The position numbers and the translations under genes are program-made. Shown piece after piece: positions 23,101-34,198 of a DNA stretch of 64,000 nt. The notes below the pieces were generated by a model. It was given only the letters and a program-made list of their open reading frames with translations, did not search any database and was not told the origin of the DNA. This stretch comes from Tethya wilhelma (Eukaryota > Porifera > Demospongiae > Tethyida > Tethyidae). Positions within the stretch are counted from its first letter, which is position 1. Each line of letters begins with the position of its first letter. The stretch spans positions 3,090,223 to 3,154,222 of the forward strand of contig CAXIPT010000009.1 of the NCBI GenBank assembly GCA_964030475.1, read 5' to 3'.

Positions 23101-24810
23101 GGAAGGCCTAGTTTACAGACCATCACTGTTACATAATATGCTATGTTATTTGTGGCATACATAAGTATCATGTTCTTCCATTTTGGCCCAACAATGTTCA
23201 TTAGGAAGTTGAATAACTGTATTTACTCTCTATTGTAACAAAATACACCAACAGCCATTGTAATATTATGCAGTAACTTGAGAAATTGTGGTCGTAAAAG
23301 TTCAAAAGTTATGTGAATACATTGCAAAGCATCAATCAATCAATCATGTACCTAATGAATTCAAATGAAGTGAATGAAGACGACTCTCCTCTCTCTCAGC
23401 TGCAAACAAACACAAAAAAACAACACAATAATTTTTTGGTATTACAATTGTCAAAATATACTACCAATGTACGTACTGTATAGCTAGAAATTTTCGAGGA
23501 GTATAAATTTCACTGTTTCATTTTACCCGCGAAATTTTTGGGATCATTTTACAACATATGGGTGTGGCCACTCGATCCTCGAAAATAAAATCACGAAAAG
23601 TTTGGCCATCACCTTTCTGTGAAAAATTTATTCCTATATGGTATACATGTGGTGTACTGTATACCTTTGGTCTTTAATCGTTGGAATTCACTCTTGAGCT
23701 TCTCGGCCGTAGCTCCCATTCCCACTAGTCTGTTCCTGAGAGCTGACTCCAATCCTCCGATGGTTGGTATGCTCTTATGGTCATCATTAGGCCACTGGAC
23801 CCACTGAGAGAGAAGCTCCTGGAAATAGCTCTGAGGAGCACCGTGAAGAAGACTAAAGTTTCCACGTATGTTATGTAGCTCAGTGGGATTGAAACGCAGT
23901 GCTGTGCCTAGCTCATTCCACTTGGCAGCTACACCAGTGAGTATCTCCACAAGGTAGGGTACATCTCCTGTGGTCAATCTCGTATCACTTGTAACAGCTA
24001 TTGAAAGATAAAGTCTTGATTAAATTACTGAAAATCAACCTAGGCAAACAATCAATGCAAGTACAATATGGAGTTGGTTCCTTGCATGACTAAGTCATGT
24101 GTTTACTGACTACAATTTGTATTAAGTACAGCTGCAGAGATTTCACAGTCCTAACCTTGTGAGCTCATAGAAGCTGTTACCAGGGAGTGATGTGAGAGAG
24201 ACTGACCACCACCAGGTACCGGTGCTGGAGCAGGATTAGGTACCTCTGAATGTACGTACACATGTGCGAAAATTATGACATGCCCAATTAAACATACATG
24301 TACCTAGATATTAATCAAGTAAGGGAATATACTGAATTACATAATGAAGGGACACACCATGTTTACTTGCAACACTAGGATGTGTATGGTGTGCACTATT
24401 TAGAACTCACCAGGTGCCTCTATATAGCCCTCCAGTCTCCTGCCTAAATTTCCATAACCAATTTGCTTCACTACCTGGCCAATTGCCTTCCAACTTTTAT
24501 CCTGAGAGTTGGCTAACCAGTACTCTAAGAGCTGGTTCTTACATCTTTCAGCATCACGAGGGTTGTTCTGTTGTATTATGTCAAGGTTTCTGGATGGTAC
24601 TCCCAGTGATATGCCAAGACTGTGCCATTTGGTGACATCTATTAGCTCATTGGTGAGGTTGGTCAGATTTAGAGCTGGAAATGGTTTATGCATGGTTATG
24701 TTCACATGCACAATTCTTACGTGTCCAAAATTCAGTATCTTAGAGTAATTGTGTACATGGGTAATATAACAAGACGCACACCACATATAAGTACCTAAGG
24801 TGCGGGGCAT
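20193..24810 (-). CDS. Death-Death-transmembrane-Death protein, seven exons
   Basis: Minus-strand exons 24810-24795, 24674-24411, 24245-24156, 23997-23665, 22815-22624, 20994-20842 and 20578-20193 total 1434 bases and join without a stop (477 residues). The 16-base first exon encodes MPRTL. Death domain 1 lies near residues 6-93 (VTKWHSLGISLGVPSRNLD, SWKAIGQVVKQIGYG). A Pro-rich linker precedes Death domain 2, near 124-234 (AAKWNELGTALRFNPTEL). A Ser/Thr/Asn-rich linker precedes one membrane span (VVITGLLIFGIVAAIAIVA) and a third Death domain (TDWRKFGTILLDDTYGDI, PPTWKVLIEVLEDIG). Every junction is phase 1, so exons can be skipped or duplicated without frame loss. Death domains normally act in the cytosol by homotypic assembly; a single span with Death on both sides would put at least one outside the cytosol. 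Candidate alternative exons with similar starts lie at about 22870-22990. Confidence 0.75.
20731..20799. repeat. short palindromic repeat, CCTCGTTC family, copy 2 (decayed right arm)
   Basis: CCTCGTTCCCAGGCTCTCCC is followed about 40 bases later by an inverted, degraded arm (AGCCCAGGAACAAGGC). It lies in an intron of the Death-TM-Death gene. Confidence 0.65.
21474..21523. repeat. short palindromic repeat, CCTCGTTC family, copy 3
   Basis: CCTCGTTCCCAGGCTC and GAGCCTGGGAACGAGG flank a centre containing CGCGAATATTT. The pairing is perfect over 16 bases. Confidence 0.85.
23007..23096. repeat. short palindromic repeat, CCTCGTTC family, copy 4 (changed stem)
   Basis: The left arm reads CCTCCTTCCCAGGCTCCTCC and the right arm GGAGCCTGGGAAGGAGG. 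Relative to copies 1 and 3 the left arm has C in place of G at one position, and the right arm carries the matching G, so the stem stays paired. Confidence 0.8.
23484..23640. mobile_element. AT-rich MITE-like element with inverted ends
   Basis: The sequence from TAGCTAGAAATTTTCGAGG to CGAAAATAAAATCACG and TTCCTATATGG has short inverted blocks (ATTTTCGAGG / CCTCGAAAAT) and no coding capacity. It resembles the elements at 16695 and 44816 in composition. Boundaries are approximate. Confidence 0.45.
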
Positions 24811-25174
24811 CCTTTATTGACGAGAAACACAGAGGCAGGGACTCATAGACAACAAAGTCGAGCCACCCCACTTGGTGAGCGTTAAATAGAACACGGGAAT
24901 TTCCCTATCCCCTAGATTGCATTCCTGGATTCATACATGCAATTCTGCACCAGCCACAAAAAAAGCAACATCATTCATTGAATGTACATAGCTAAAAAAG
25001 AAACAAATTATATATATACATGTATACATCAGTGCATGTACTCTATAATAATTATTGTAATTGTAATTGTAATAGAACACGCCAACAGAAGGCGCAAAAA
25101 GACAAACAAACATTCACAAACACAAAACAAAAACATTAATTAAGAGCACAAAGAGGAGAGGAAACACAACTGAA

Positions 25175-26026
25175 CTAAGTATCTTCAAAAATATGCTTCC
25201 GAGTCTGAGACCGAGTACAATGAGCAACTGGCAACCACACCTTGCGATCCTTCAAAGCCAAATCAACCCCAGGAGGATCACCATCCATTCGAAACTCAAC
25301 TAGCGAGCATTCATTCATATTCAAAACAGTATCATCACTAGTAACAGAAGTTGGAGATTTAGCAGCACTTTCACAGAACTTAACTGGAGACCAGCAGACA
25401 TCACCGGTACCGGGAGAATGGTGGACGCAGAGACCAGGTGTTTCATTGTGTTCGAAGTAAAACACTTCATCATCAGGGTGGACAACAACATCATCAAGAG
25501 ACACAACTTTAGCTGGAAAACCATCAATCACAAGGTCCGAATCACACAAGGGCTCAGGAACTGAAGGAGTTTCACCAACAACATCCACAACTTCAGAGAT
25601 GGCTCGGGGAGACTCAACAACAGTCTGAGTCTCATGATCAGTTGCTTCATGGTGGGCAGCAGATGGAACATCACCATGACATGGATCAGTAGAAGGAACA
25701 GCAGATGGACCAGCTGGAGCACTAACCACAGTACTCTTGTTCTTACTGCCTCTTCTCCTACTCCTCTTCTTCTTTGGCTTGGCCTTGGTAGAGTCAGCTG
25801 ATACCACATGTGCAGAGACTTGGGTAGGCCAGAAAAAACTGACTGAAAATCCAGAAAGGGACTTCTTGACATCCCAGCATGCATTCCCTAGGTCAAGACC
25901 TGCTTTTTGCATTGAGTAAGCAGCAGGGAGGGGAAATCCAACGCTAACCAAACGAGAANCCGAAAATATCTCCAAACAAGTCTCAAATGGATAGCCCACA
26001 TCAAATAATAGTCCCTCTAGCAACAA
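25175..26026 (-). CDS. unrecognised ~283-residue open frame, basic and Ser/Asp-rich
   Basis: A single long open frame runs on the minus strand, with one ambiguous base at about 25959. I do not recognise the family. It has a hydrophobic, aromatic N-terminal part, a strongly basic cluster (KAKPKKKRSRRRGSKNKS) near residue 85, a low-complexity acidic middle (VVHPDDEVFYFEHNE) and a C-terminal part with CTRSQTRKHIF. No signal peptide or membrane span is clear. The n suggests an assembly joint nearby. A retroelement gag-like remnant is one possibility, but no zinc knuckle is visible. It lies upstream of, and on the same strand as, the Death-TM-Death gene. Confidence 0.35.
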   Translation of the reverse strand: MLLEGLLFDVGYPFETCLEIFSXSRLVSVGFPLPAAYSMQKAGLDLGNACWDVKKSLSGFSVSFFWPTQVSAHVVSADSTKAKPKKKRSRRRGSKNKSTVVSAPAGPSAVPSTDPCHGDVPSAAHHEATDHETQTVVESPRAISEVVDVVGETPSVPEPLCDSDLVIDGFPAKVVSLDDVVVHPDDEVFYFEHNETPGLCVHHSPGTGDVCWSPVKFCESAAKSPTSVTSDDTVLNMNECSLVEFRMDGDPPGVDLALKDRKVWLPVAHCTRSQTRKHIFEDT

Positions 26027-26089
26027 AGCTAGCTATACACATAGACTGACATGCAGCATACACAGTCCATTTACTTCTGTTAAGCCTCG

Positions 26090-26144
26090 CTAGCTAGACC
26101 CTCCGCGAACTTTTGCAAGCTAGCAGAATGGCTCTGGCTAGCGA
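26090..26144. repeat. short imperfect palindrome (GCTAGC-rich)
   Basis: CTCGCTAGCTAGACCCTCC is mirrored about 35 bases later by GGCTCTGGCTAGCGAG. It looks like another short fold-back repeat; no function is evident. Confidence 0.45.
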
Positions 26145-26498
26145 GACTATAAATGTGTTTGAGAACTTACAGCAACCAAGATGTTGACGATAATTAATAC
26201 AGCCTGGCTGAAACGCCGGATACATTCCATGCAAGAGGCCATCTTTAAGGTTCTTTAGTAGCTGTTGAAGAGAAGAAGGTAGTGTAATCTTTTACTGAGT
26301 GAAAGTTCTGTTCTGTCCAAAAAGAGGGAAGATCTTCTACTTTATTCTTGTGCACGAACCGTACGACTTCGTGTCATGTGACAATATTGATAGTTTCAAT
26401 TATGTCATTACTTATGTGCTATTTTTAGCTAATGATCGGCGCCTCCGCCTAAACCACACCTCCATAAATTTTGCGCGCACTACCCGCGTACGTAAACT

Positions 26499-27115
26499 AT
26501 GAACCCAGTGATGAAGATGGAGATTTTTCCCTTTTTCTTGATGTTCTTGCTTTCATGTAGCAAGCTGTCAGTTACAACTAAATGTCCCTGTGACAATGCT
26601 ACATTCTGTGGGCTACTTTCTCCAGACCTGAGACCAGTGCAAGAAGTGTTTGGATATGTGGAATTACAGGTATACTATTTTATGAGCTAGCAGTAACTTA
26701 TCATGTTCTTTCAGCTTTTGCAAAAATTTTTGGCCTGCATTTATCGAAAGTATACATTGCCTACGTGTATGGGTGAATCACTGCATTTATGCTATTACTT
26801 TCAGTGAGTCAGTCTTCTTATGACCATTAGAATTTACTGTGTCAAGTAACTAGTTGAACTGACCACCATTTCCAAGTCTGAAACTAACCTAACATACCAG
26901 TATTGCACGGTTTCAGTTTGGTTCTAAAATGCCAAATAAGTCTCACAGTTATGTCCATATTCATGACTGTTGTAGCATATTTTACATGGTTTTCTTTTCC
27001 CTTTTCTGTACAGGATAATTGGCATAACTATAACTGGACACACATGACTGCTTTGACTATGCTCACAAATCTCTCAACTGATCTTCTATGCTTTGCTCAC
27101 AACTACAATATTAAT
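26499..27115 (+). CDS. di-N-acetylchitobiase-like (GH18), 5' exons only
   Basis: Exon 26499-26669 encodes a signal peptide (FFLMFLLSCSKLSVTT) then KCPCDNATFCGLLSPDL, and joins in phase 0 to exon 27014-27115 (NWHNYNWTHMTALTML, DLLCFAHNYNIN). The leading CPC, the SYDWSQIT-like NYNWTHMT and the CYAH-like CFAH match the N-terminus of lysosomal di-N-acetylchitobiase, which trims chitobiose cores during glycoprotein breakdown. The catalytic DxDxE strand has not been reached at this point. A candidate third exon lies at 27495-27602, and nothing recognisable follows before the repeat-rich region, so the gene appears cut off. Confidence 0.65.
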
Positions 27116-27494
27116 GTGAGTCTTAACATACCATAGTACCAGTTGGCCATTACCTATGCATGGGATAAATGAGAATTCTCCCTTGTGTCCCCTAATGTTT
27201 TTAGTGTGTTTATCATTCAATGTACAAACCATTCGTTATTGTTTAGTGATGTCCGGCTTTACTATCCGTGCATGTGCATTATTGTTGACTTACATTTGTC
27301 AATAGCCATCTATATCTTCAATGTTAATTTTGACCATGCTTGAAAGTAGTGCTAGCTAGAATTAATGTAAAACCCAATAGAATGCTAACCATAATGGATC
27401 ATTCTTAGTAGCTTAATCAAAAAATTTTTTTCCTCATTCTTGGTAGGTATAAGTGTTATTTTGAGTACTACGGCATACCGGCCTCATTGCTGAA

Positions 27495-27602
27495 ATGAGT
27501 ATCAAGACTAGGAGATCAAGTTGGATTCAAGCCCAGCTTCAGCGAGTTAAATCCAACTTTGCCAATGGGATTTATACAGTAGAGGAGCTGCAAGCCAAAC
27601 TG
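27495..27602 (+). pseudogene. candidate further chitobiase exon with no active-site strand
   Basis: The stretch RSSWIQAQLQRVKSNFANGI aligns by eye with the RASWIAQKL...MDGI helix that precedes the catalytic DIDIE motif in chitobiases. Here the sequence continues YTVEELQAKL instead and meets a GTATTA donor. The phase link to the preceding exon is unproven. It may be an unrelated exon or a decayed remnant. Confidence 0.3.
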
Positions 27603-27767
27603 GTATTATACTCTTGCTGGTATTTAGTAGCTCGGTAAGCACACTTAACTTGTAGGTTTCTGGTTATGTTTGATCATTTTTTAGCAACTTTCTGTCTTTA
27701 CTATAGACCCATTGCACGTTCAAACATCATGTGATCTCAGATTAAAATTACAAATTACGGTGTCGCA
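27603..27767. other. spacer, no gene seen
   Basis: AT-rich sequence between the chitobiase-like fragment and the palindrome cluster; nothing recognisable. Confidence 0.5.
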
Positions 27768-28481
27768 GTGAATAATGTCCCCCCGTGAATTTTGTCCCCC
27801 CGGACATAATTCACTAGTGAATAATGTCCCCCCGGACATTATTCACTAGTGAATATTTTCCCCCTTAGTGAATAATGTCCCCCCCTCCTAAAGGGCTCTG
27901 GCATAGATAAAACAGTCTCAACACTCTTGCCAGCGTTTTTAGCCAGCAGCCACTGCAGCGCTGTGCACCATGCACCCTACTAAGAACGTGGCAATCTTAG
28001 CCCCTCCCGCTTATTGTGCAGCAACTATTAATTTTGTGAGCTAGCCCGCCGGGCTAACATTTTAAACTTTGAAGTTAACGTTTGGAGGGAGAGCAGGTAG
28101 TACTGAAGCTTATAGCCTACACACTATTACAATGTCATGCTGCAGGTAATTTGGACCTGGTCTGAGTTTCAGGCCTTCCTAGTTGCGTAGCTGACTAAGC
28201 TGAGCCTATAGAATGCGGCTAAGCTGCATGCGGTTTGTGTGGAAGAGTTTGGGAGGGGGGACAAAATTCACTAGTGAATTTTGTCCCCCCTTGAAAAATA
28301 CTGTTTTCTCACCATTGCCATTATTTGGCATCATTTGGAAGGGGGGACATTATTCACTGAGTGGGGACAATATTCACTAGTGAATAATGTCCGGGGGGAC
28401 AAAATTCACTAGTGAATAATGTCCGGGGGGACAAAATTCTCTAGTGAATAATGTCCGGGGGGGACAATATGAGGGGGGACA
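27768..28481. mobile_element. fold-back element built from repeated AGTGAATAATGTCCCCCC units
   Basis: The left end has about four tandem units mixing GTGAATAATGTCCCCCC with GTGAATTTTGTCCCCCC and CACTAGTGAAT palindromes. The right end has the inverted set (GGGGGGACAAAATTCACTAG and similar). A non-coding centre at about 27893-28255 separates the arms. Long internally repetitive inverted ends around a gene-free core fit a fold-back or MITE-type element. No transposase is visible. Confidence 0.75.
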
Positions 28482-29105
28482 TCCCACACTAGGACACCGG
28501 GAAAAAATTTTGAGTATACGGAAATAAGCCACGCCCGGCTGTTGGAGGACAGAAATGGACAGTAGTACCGTAGATTGGGAAATTTTCATAATTTTTAGTT
28601 CAAAAATTTTCATGACTGGTCACACTGCATTTACAAAAATTAAAACTGCAAAAATTTCAAATGCGAACTTTTGAACGTGACAACCTGTTATAAAATATTC
28701 GTATATACTGGTGTCATGTGAAATTGGTCACCCGGGGTACTAATGGCACGGTAAAATCTAAAATTCTAGTCTCCCCGTACCCATTTTACCGTTAATTCGT
28801 AAAAATGGTCACCCCTTTCATGACTTGGATGGAAAAGCAAATACACTCTTAGAAAGAGTAGGTAGACTGTAGTGATTCTTGGTACTCACTATATAGGCCT
28901 AGATCTATATCAATTTAGCTGCTTTTGTACTTGTACATCATAGCCAGCTGCCTCCTTAGTTTCAGCTGCACTGCATGCACACGATATGATGGGCGTAGTG
29001 CCTGAGTGCGCTCTTGCTTTTTATTTTCGGATCAACAATCTAATCACAGATCATGCTGACCCCATATGCATACAATGCATGGTGTTCAAGTTGTCATGTG
29101 ATTAT
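28482..29105. other. AT-rich spacer with degenerate inverted-repeat sequence
   Basis: Around 28555-28700, runs of AAATTTTCATAATTTTT and AAAAATTTCAAATGCG resemble the interiors of the other AT-rich MITE-like elements here. Around 28725-28820, CACGGTAAAAT and ATTTTACCGT face each other. No gene is seen. Confidence 0.4.
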
Positions 29106-30344
29106 CATACGTACGGTAGTACATATAGTAGGAATGGGCCGACTGCCCCATAGACACAATACAAAATGTTGGCCACTATAAAAATCTAGTCAAACAAAAT
29201 TAAACCTTCAAAGTTGATAAGAGGCTCTTACTGACAGATTAACAACTGCATGCAAGGCCTAAAACTCACAAAACTTTCCTCAGCACTCGTAGAGAGCGCT
29301 AGTGGGAAGCCACCATAGTGCCATTTTTTGTCCTAACGTACGTACTTACTTTTTTTTTCTACTTTCTGACTGACTTACTTGAAAAGGATTTCCGGAGAAC
29401 CAAAATGTGTTGAGCCAACTTTGACAGCACAAAGTAAGTTCTTTTCATGGGTACTACATTCCTAGACACTCGTTTTCATTATAAATAGGCCTAAACAAAA
29501 AGTAGAGAGCTTTGAAACTTAGTATATAAATTCATGTACTACAATGCAGCCATCTTTGCAATTAGAGTTCAAAGGTCATTACCCACGTGACATTTTATGC
29601 GCATGCGCATTAGCCTCCAGCATAATGTAGTGCATAGCTGCTACTCAAGCTTTTTGTAGGGACTAACCAGTCTCTAATAGTTTCCACACTGTAGTGTTGA
29701 CAAAAGTGAATGAACAAGTAGTAAAAATTTCAAAAAAATGAAAGTGTAGGAATGGGCATTTCGGTAAAAAGTATTGGAACAAGGCATGCACATGTCTCAA
29801 TTTTGGCACATGACTACTTCATTTTTATGCCAAACTTTTGGCTGGCAGTCCAGTTTAAGTTATCTGTCTATTATAATTTACTCGACTCCTTATAGCCTAC
29901 TGATTAGTAGGAATTTGCAATCATAAGCTACGTTACATACAAGTCATCAATTGCATTTATGGCTCTAAGGATCCATGTGAGGGACCAAGAATAAAATGAA
30001 GTAGTCATGTGCTGAAATTGAGACATGTGCATGCCTTTTCCCAATACTTTTTACCGAAATGCCCATTCCTACACTTTCATTTTTTTGAAATTTTTACTAC
30101 TTGTTAACATACATGTACAGAAACTGATTTATGAATGATAACAAAATACCTAGAAATTAAACAGTATAATAATATTATTGTAAAATTTAATCATAAACAG
30201 GCTAAAATTTATAAAAAGTTCTTAATAGTACTAGTGTTGACTTAATCTATTGCTGAGAACACAAATCAGTATGATGGTTATTATTACTATTGAATACACA
30301 CGACAATACGGCCCATTCCTACTATACGTACTACCGTACGTATG
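29106..30344. mobile_element. composite fold-back element A (outer ends CATACGTACGGTAGTAC)
   Basis: The outer inverted ends match at about 35 of 36 positions. Inside, a second fold-back begins AACAAGTAGTAAAAATTT near 29716 and is mirrored near 30104, with arms of more than 100 bases (GTGTAGGAATGGGCATTTCG on both). No protein-coding frame of note is present. Three relatives (B, C, D) follow in the next 5 kb. Confidence 0.8.
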
Positions 30345-30392
30345 ATATGTATATCATGTGTAGATAGCTACCTACCTTTCACATCTGCACCC

Positions 30393-31380
30393 GACTGTCC
30401 CATAGACACAATACAAAATATTTATTGCCATAAAAATCTAACAACACAAAGTAGAGGCTTCAAACTTGCTCAGAGGCTCTCCTTTATAGAAAACCAACTG
30501 CATGGAAGGCTTAAACTTTGCCGAAACTTTTCTGATCACTCGTAGAGAGAGCGCTTGCAAGAAGCCACACTAGTGCAATTTTGTTCTCCTAACTTACTTA
30601 CTTACTTACTTCCTTCCTTCTAACTGACTTACTTGAAAACGATTTCCATGGAGAGAACCAGAAAGTGTTGAGCCAACTTTGACACCACAAAGTAAGTTCT
30701 TTTCTTGGGTAGTACGTTCCTTTATACTCGTTTTCATCGTAAATAGGCCTGAACAAAAACTAGAAAGCTTTGAAACTTAGTGTATAAATTCATGTGCTAC
30801 AATGCAGCCATCTTTGTAGGTAGAGTTCAAAGGTCATTATCCACGTGGCATTATTATGCGCATGTGCACTAGCCTCTAGCATAATGAAGTACATGTAGCT
30901 GAGACTCAAGCTTTTTGTAGGGACTAACCAGTCTCTGATAGTCTCCACACTGTAGTGTTGAAAAAATTGAATGAACAAGTAGTAAAAATTTTGAAAAAAT
31001 AATTAGTGTAGGAATGGGCAGTGCGGTAAAAAGTATTGGAACAAGGTAGGGTCTATGTTTCGGTACATGACTACTTCATTTTTATGCCCAACTCTTAGCC
31101 AGCAGGTTATATACCTGTTTATTATAGTTTACTCCATTGCTTAGCCAAATAATTATTATAATTATAGTGAACCAATGCAATAATTATGATAAGCTATGGT
31201 ACTATTTTAGTGTACAGATTATTGCAATACGACACTGAAAAATCCATATAGAGGGTTAAAAAATAAAAATGAAGTAGTCATGTGCCGAAACTGAGACCCT
31301 ACCTTGTTCCAATACTTTTTACCGCACTGCCCATTCCTACACTAATTATTTTTTCAAAATTTTTACTACTTGTAGTTATA
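30393..31380. mobile_element. fold-back element B, same family as A
   Basis: It shares CCCATAGACACAATACAAAAT at the left and the inner fold-back at about 30975-31375, with arms containing GTGTAGGAATGGGCAGTGCG. The outer right terminal repeat seen in A is absent. A tetranucleotide run (ACTT)n lies near 30593. Confidence 0.75.
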
Positions 31381-31399
31381 TGTAAAGAGTTAAGTAAAA

Positions 31400-32665
31400 T
31401 ATAGAGTTAGACAGTACACATATAAATAATCTCCTTCTCAAGCTGAATGTTCTGTAGCGGATTAAGTCTTGCATCTCGAATAAAGTTGGCACAGAGAACT
31501 TGAGCAGAGTGATGAGACTTGGCATAAAGATGGCCAGTCAAAGTATTGACACCAAAAGAATTAAGTATAGACCAGAAATTGACTCTGAGAGAAGACATCA
31601 GATAAAAGGTTTGAAGTGGAGAGATGAACAGCTGAAAGAACAATGTTGCGGGAACGTCGTATAACTAGATTAACGATACTTGGCAGGCCACTGATCAGAT
31701 GAAGGATGATTGTATGACATCTGCTTGGTAAGCGCCTGATCTTGCGAAGTACATGCATTGTTGAAGCATACCTATATAGCCGACGGACCTCACTAAAAGC
31801 TATAGACCACAAAGATGCACCATACAAAGAGAGGCAGAAGCTCGAAAGTAGGCGGGTCTTGGTAAGAAGGTCACATCCAGAAAAGAGAGCAAGCATCGAA
31901 TTAGCTTTTCTACAAAAGTCACGCTTGATGGAGAGGACATCAGCATCATCAGAGAGATCTTAGTTCAGGCAATGACCAAGGTGGTTAACCTTGGTAAAAA
32001 AATTGAGCAATTGGCCAAACAGACTAAAACTGGAGGAAGATATGAGGCTGGAAACCAGGAATTACAACGGAGTTACTTAATACGAAGGAGTGTTGTTTAG
32101 CAAAAGATGAACAGATGTTTACAAGAAGGTTAAGAGTGGATAAAGAAGGTGCTATGAGGGCCATGTCATCAGCATAGCAAACAGCACCCACGTAATGGTG
32201 TTCCCAGTGACAACCAACACCTGACCTCTCAAGCTAGTTCGAGGAGCAAATCATCTAAATAGACGGTGAACAATATTGGTGAAAGAACACCTCCTTGACG
32301 AACACCACTAGAGACTGAGAACTGTTTAGAGTCAACTCTGTTCCAACTGTCTCGCAGTCTTCCAACTGTTGTTGTCCGACTCAGTGCTGGCATCAAGGAA
32401 ACACCCAAAGACAGGGCGTCTGATTGTGACAGTATACCTGGAGAGTACACACTTGAGAAGACCATGCAGTGCACATGTCAGCAGACACACCACTCTTAAA
32501 ACCAAACTGAAGAGGTGACGTCACAATAGAAGAATGGTAGACAAGAAGGATACTCCGTTCAAATACTTTGCTTAAAGTAGGGGCTAAAGCAATAGGGTGA
32601 TAGCTGTCTGAAGTTATGTGTAATCTTGCGTGCCAGACCCCCATTTTCCGTTGGGGGTCTGGCAC
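31400..32665 (-). pseudogene. decayed non-LTR retrotransposon (LINE) reverse transcriptase
   Basis: Minus-strand fragments in shifting frames keep reverse-transcriptase landmarks in order: YHPIALAPTLSKVFERSI, QFGFKSG, the GVRQGGVLSPILF block, a YADD-type catalytic box at about 32170-32185, and thumb-region sequence down to about 31400. Stops and at least two frameshifts break it. Endonuclease and 5' parts are missing, as usual for truncated LINE copies. The clade is not resolved. Confidence 0.75.
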
Positions 32666-32672
32666 GCGAGAC
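32624..32672. repeat. perfect 16-base hairpin, GCGTGCCAGACCCCCA
   Basis: The arms at 32628-32643 and 32652-32667 pair perfectly around an 8-base loop, and flanking bases extend the pairing imperfectly. It is a dispersed-palindrome candidate at the edge of the LINE fragment. Confidence 0.8.
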
Positions 32673-32962
32673 TAGGTTTTGTGCTACAATTGGCCGAAAG
32701 TATGATAGCTGCTCCTTCTTTTGACTCCGCCTCCACCATTGATCGGTTTGTAGCAGTGAAAGCTATATATGCTTACTGGCTCTTTTATATATAGGCCATG
32801 GACACCTAGACAGCTTCTGAGTAGTCTTAACCCTTGCTGTCACTTCAAAGAGGTAGCTACGTAGCTGAAACTCAGGTCGAGATCACGTCCTAGGTTGGGG
32901 GTTACCGATTTCACGAGGGGATTACCATGCATTTTCCTATGAAATTATAGTCATGGGGGGTG

Positions 32963-33117
32963 ACCAGAATCTGGAAAATTCTGAGTCCGGATTCTAAATG
33001 TTTAGAATCTAAACACCCTTTTTAGGATCTAAACAAATGGTTGTAGATATATGTGCATGTCATTTGCATATCTTAATTCGCTTAGATTCTAAACCAGACT
33101 GAGAATTTTCTGAATCT
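32963..33117. mobile_element. small MITE-like inverted repeat
   Basis: The left end GAAAATTCTGAGTCCGG with GATTCTAAA is mirrored by the right end TTTAGAATC equivalents and CTGAGAATTTTC. It is non-coding, with approximate ends. Confidence 0.55.
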
Positions 33118-33229
33118 TATTGAGAATGTGGTCCGGTCATATTTATGAAAATTAAATATCTGAAAATTTTATTTACAAAATATTTTGCACACAAAAACTT
33201 CCCAATCAATGATATTACAATCTCCGTAT

Positions 33230-34198
33230 CATACGTACGGTAGTACGTATAGTAGGAATGGGCCGACCGTCCCATTGACACAATACAAAATGTTCATGCT
33301 TATAAACTTTCAGGGAAACAAGGCTAAGCCTTCAAATGCATTTTATAGCCTCTCCCAGACAGTTTACTTACTGTATTAACCAAGAAAACTGGCAGAAAGT
33401 TTCTGGAGCACTCTGGAGAGAGAGCTGGCGAGAAGCCACAAGAGTGCAATTTTGTTCTCCTTCCTTCCTTCCTTCCTAACTGACTTACTTGAACGCGATT
33501 TCCAGACAAACTAAAGGCATTGAGCCAACTTTAACTATATAGTGAGACTTCATTTTATCTGTAGTACGTCCTTTTTGACTTGTTTGCTGGCGAAAAGGCA
33601 GCAAACAAAATCTAGGCAGCTTTGAAAATCTCGATATAAAATACTGTACTTTTTATTTAGCCACTTTAATGTAGGTAAAGGTCGTCAAGAGACCACGCGG
33701 TTTGCATGCATCTAATGCGCATGCGCATCAAATGTACACACTTCTGCCTTTGTAGAGACTGACTAGTCTCTGCTGTGTGATTGTCTCCATGCAATTGAGC
33801 ACCTTGGTGTTTAAAAAAGTGAATGAACAAGTATAGTAAAAATTTTATAAAAATTAGAAGTGTAGGAATGGGCAGTGCGATAAAAAGCAATGAAACAAGG
33901 TAAGTCTCTGAATTTCGGCACATGACTACTTCATTATTTGTGCCAACTCTTATACATTTCTGTGTACCTACATTCTACATACTCGTTACTTTATCCAAAT
34001 TAGTCAAGTGATTGCTTGCATTGACTCATGAGCCAAATGACCAACATTTATAAAGATGGAATTCAAATTAAACTTGCAATTGACTCATGAAAATGAAGTA
34101 GTCATGTGCCGAAATTCAGAGACTTACCTTGTTTCATTGCTTTTTACCGCACTGCCCATTCCTACACTTCTAATTTTTATAAAATTTTTACTATACTT
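33230..34198. mobile_element. fold-back element C, same family as A
   Basis: The outer left end CATACGTACGGTAGTAC is retained, and the inner fold-back at about 33825-34198 has arms containing GTAAGTCTCTGAATTTCGG and its mirror. A (TTCC)n run lies near 33461. It abuts element D directly. Confidence 0.75.
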
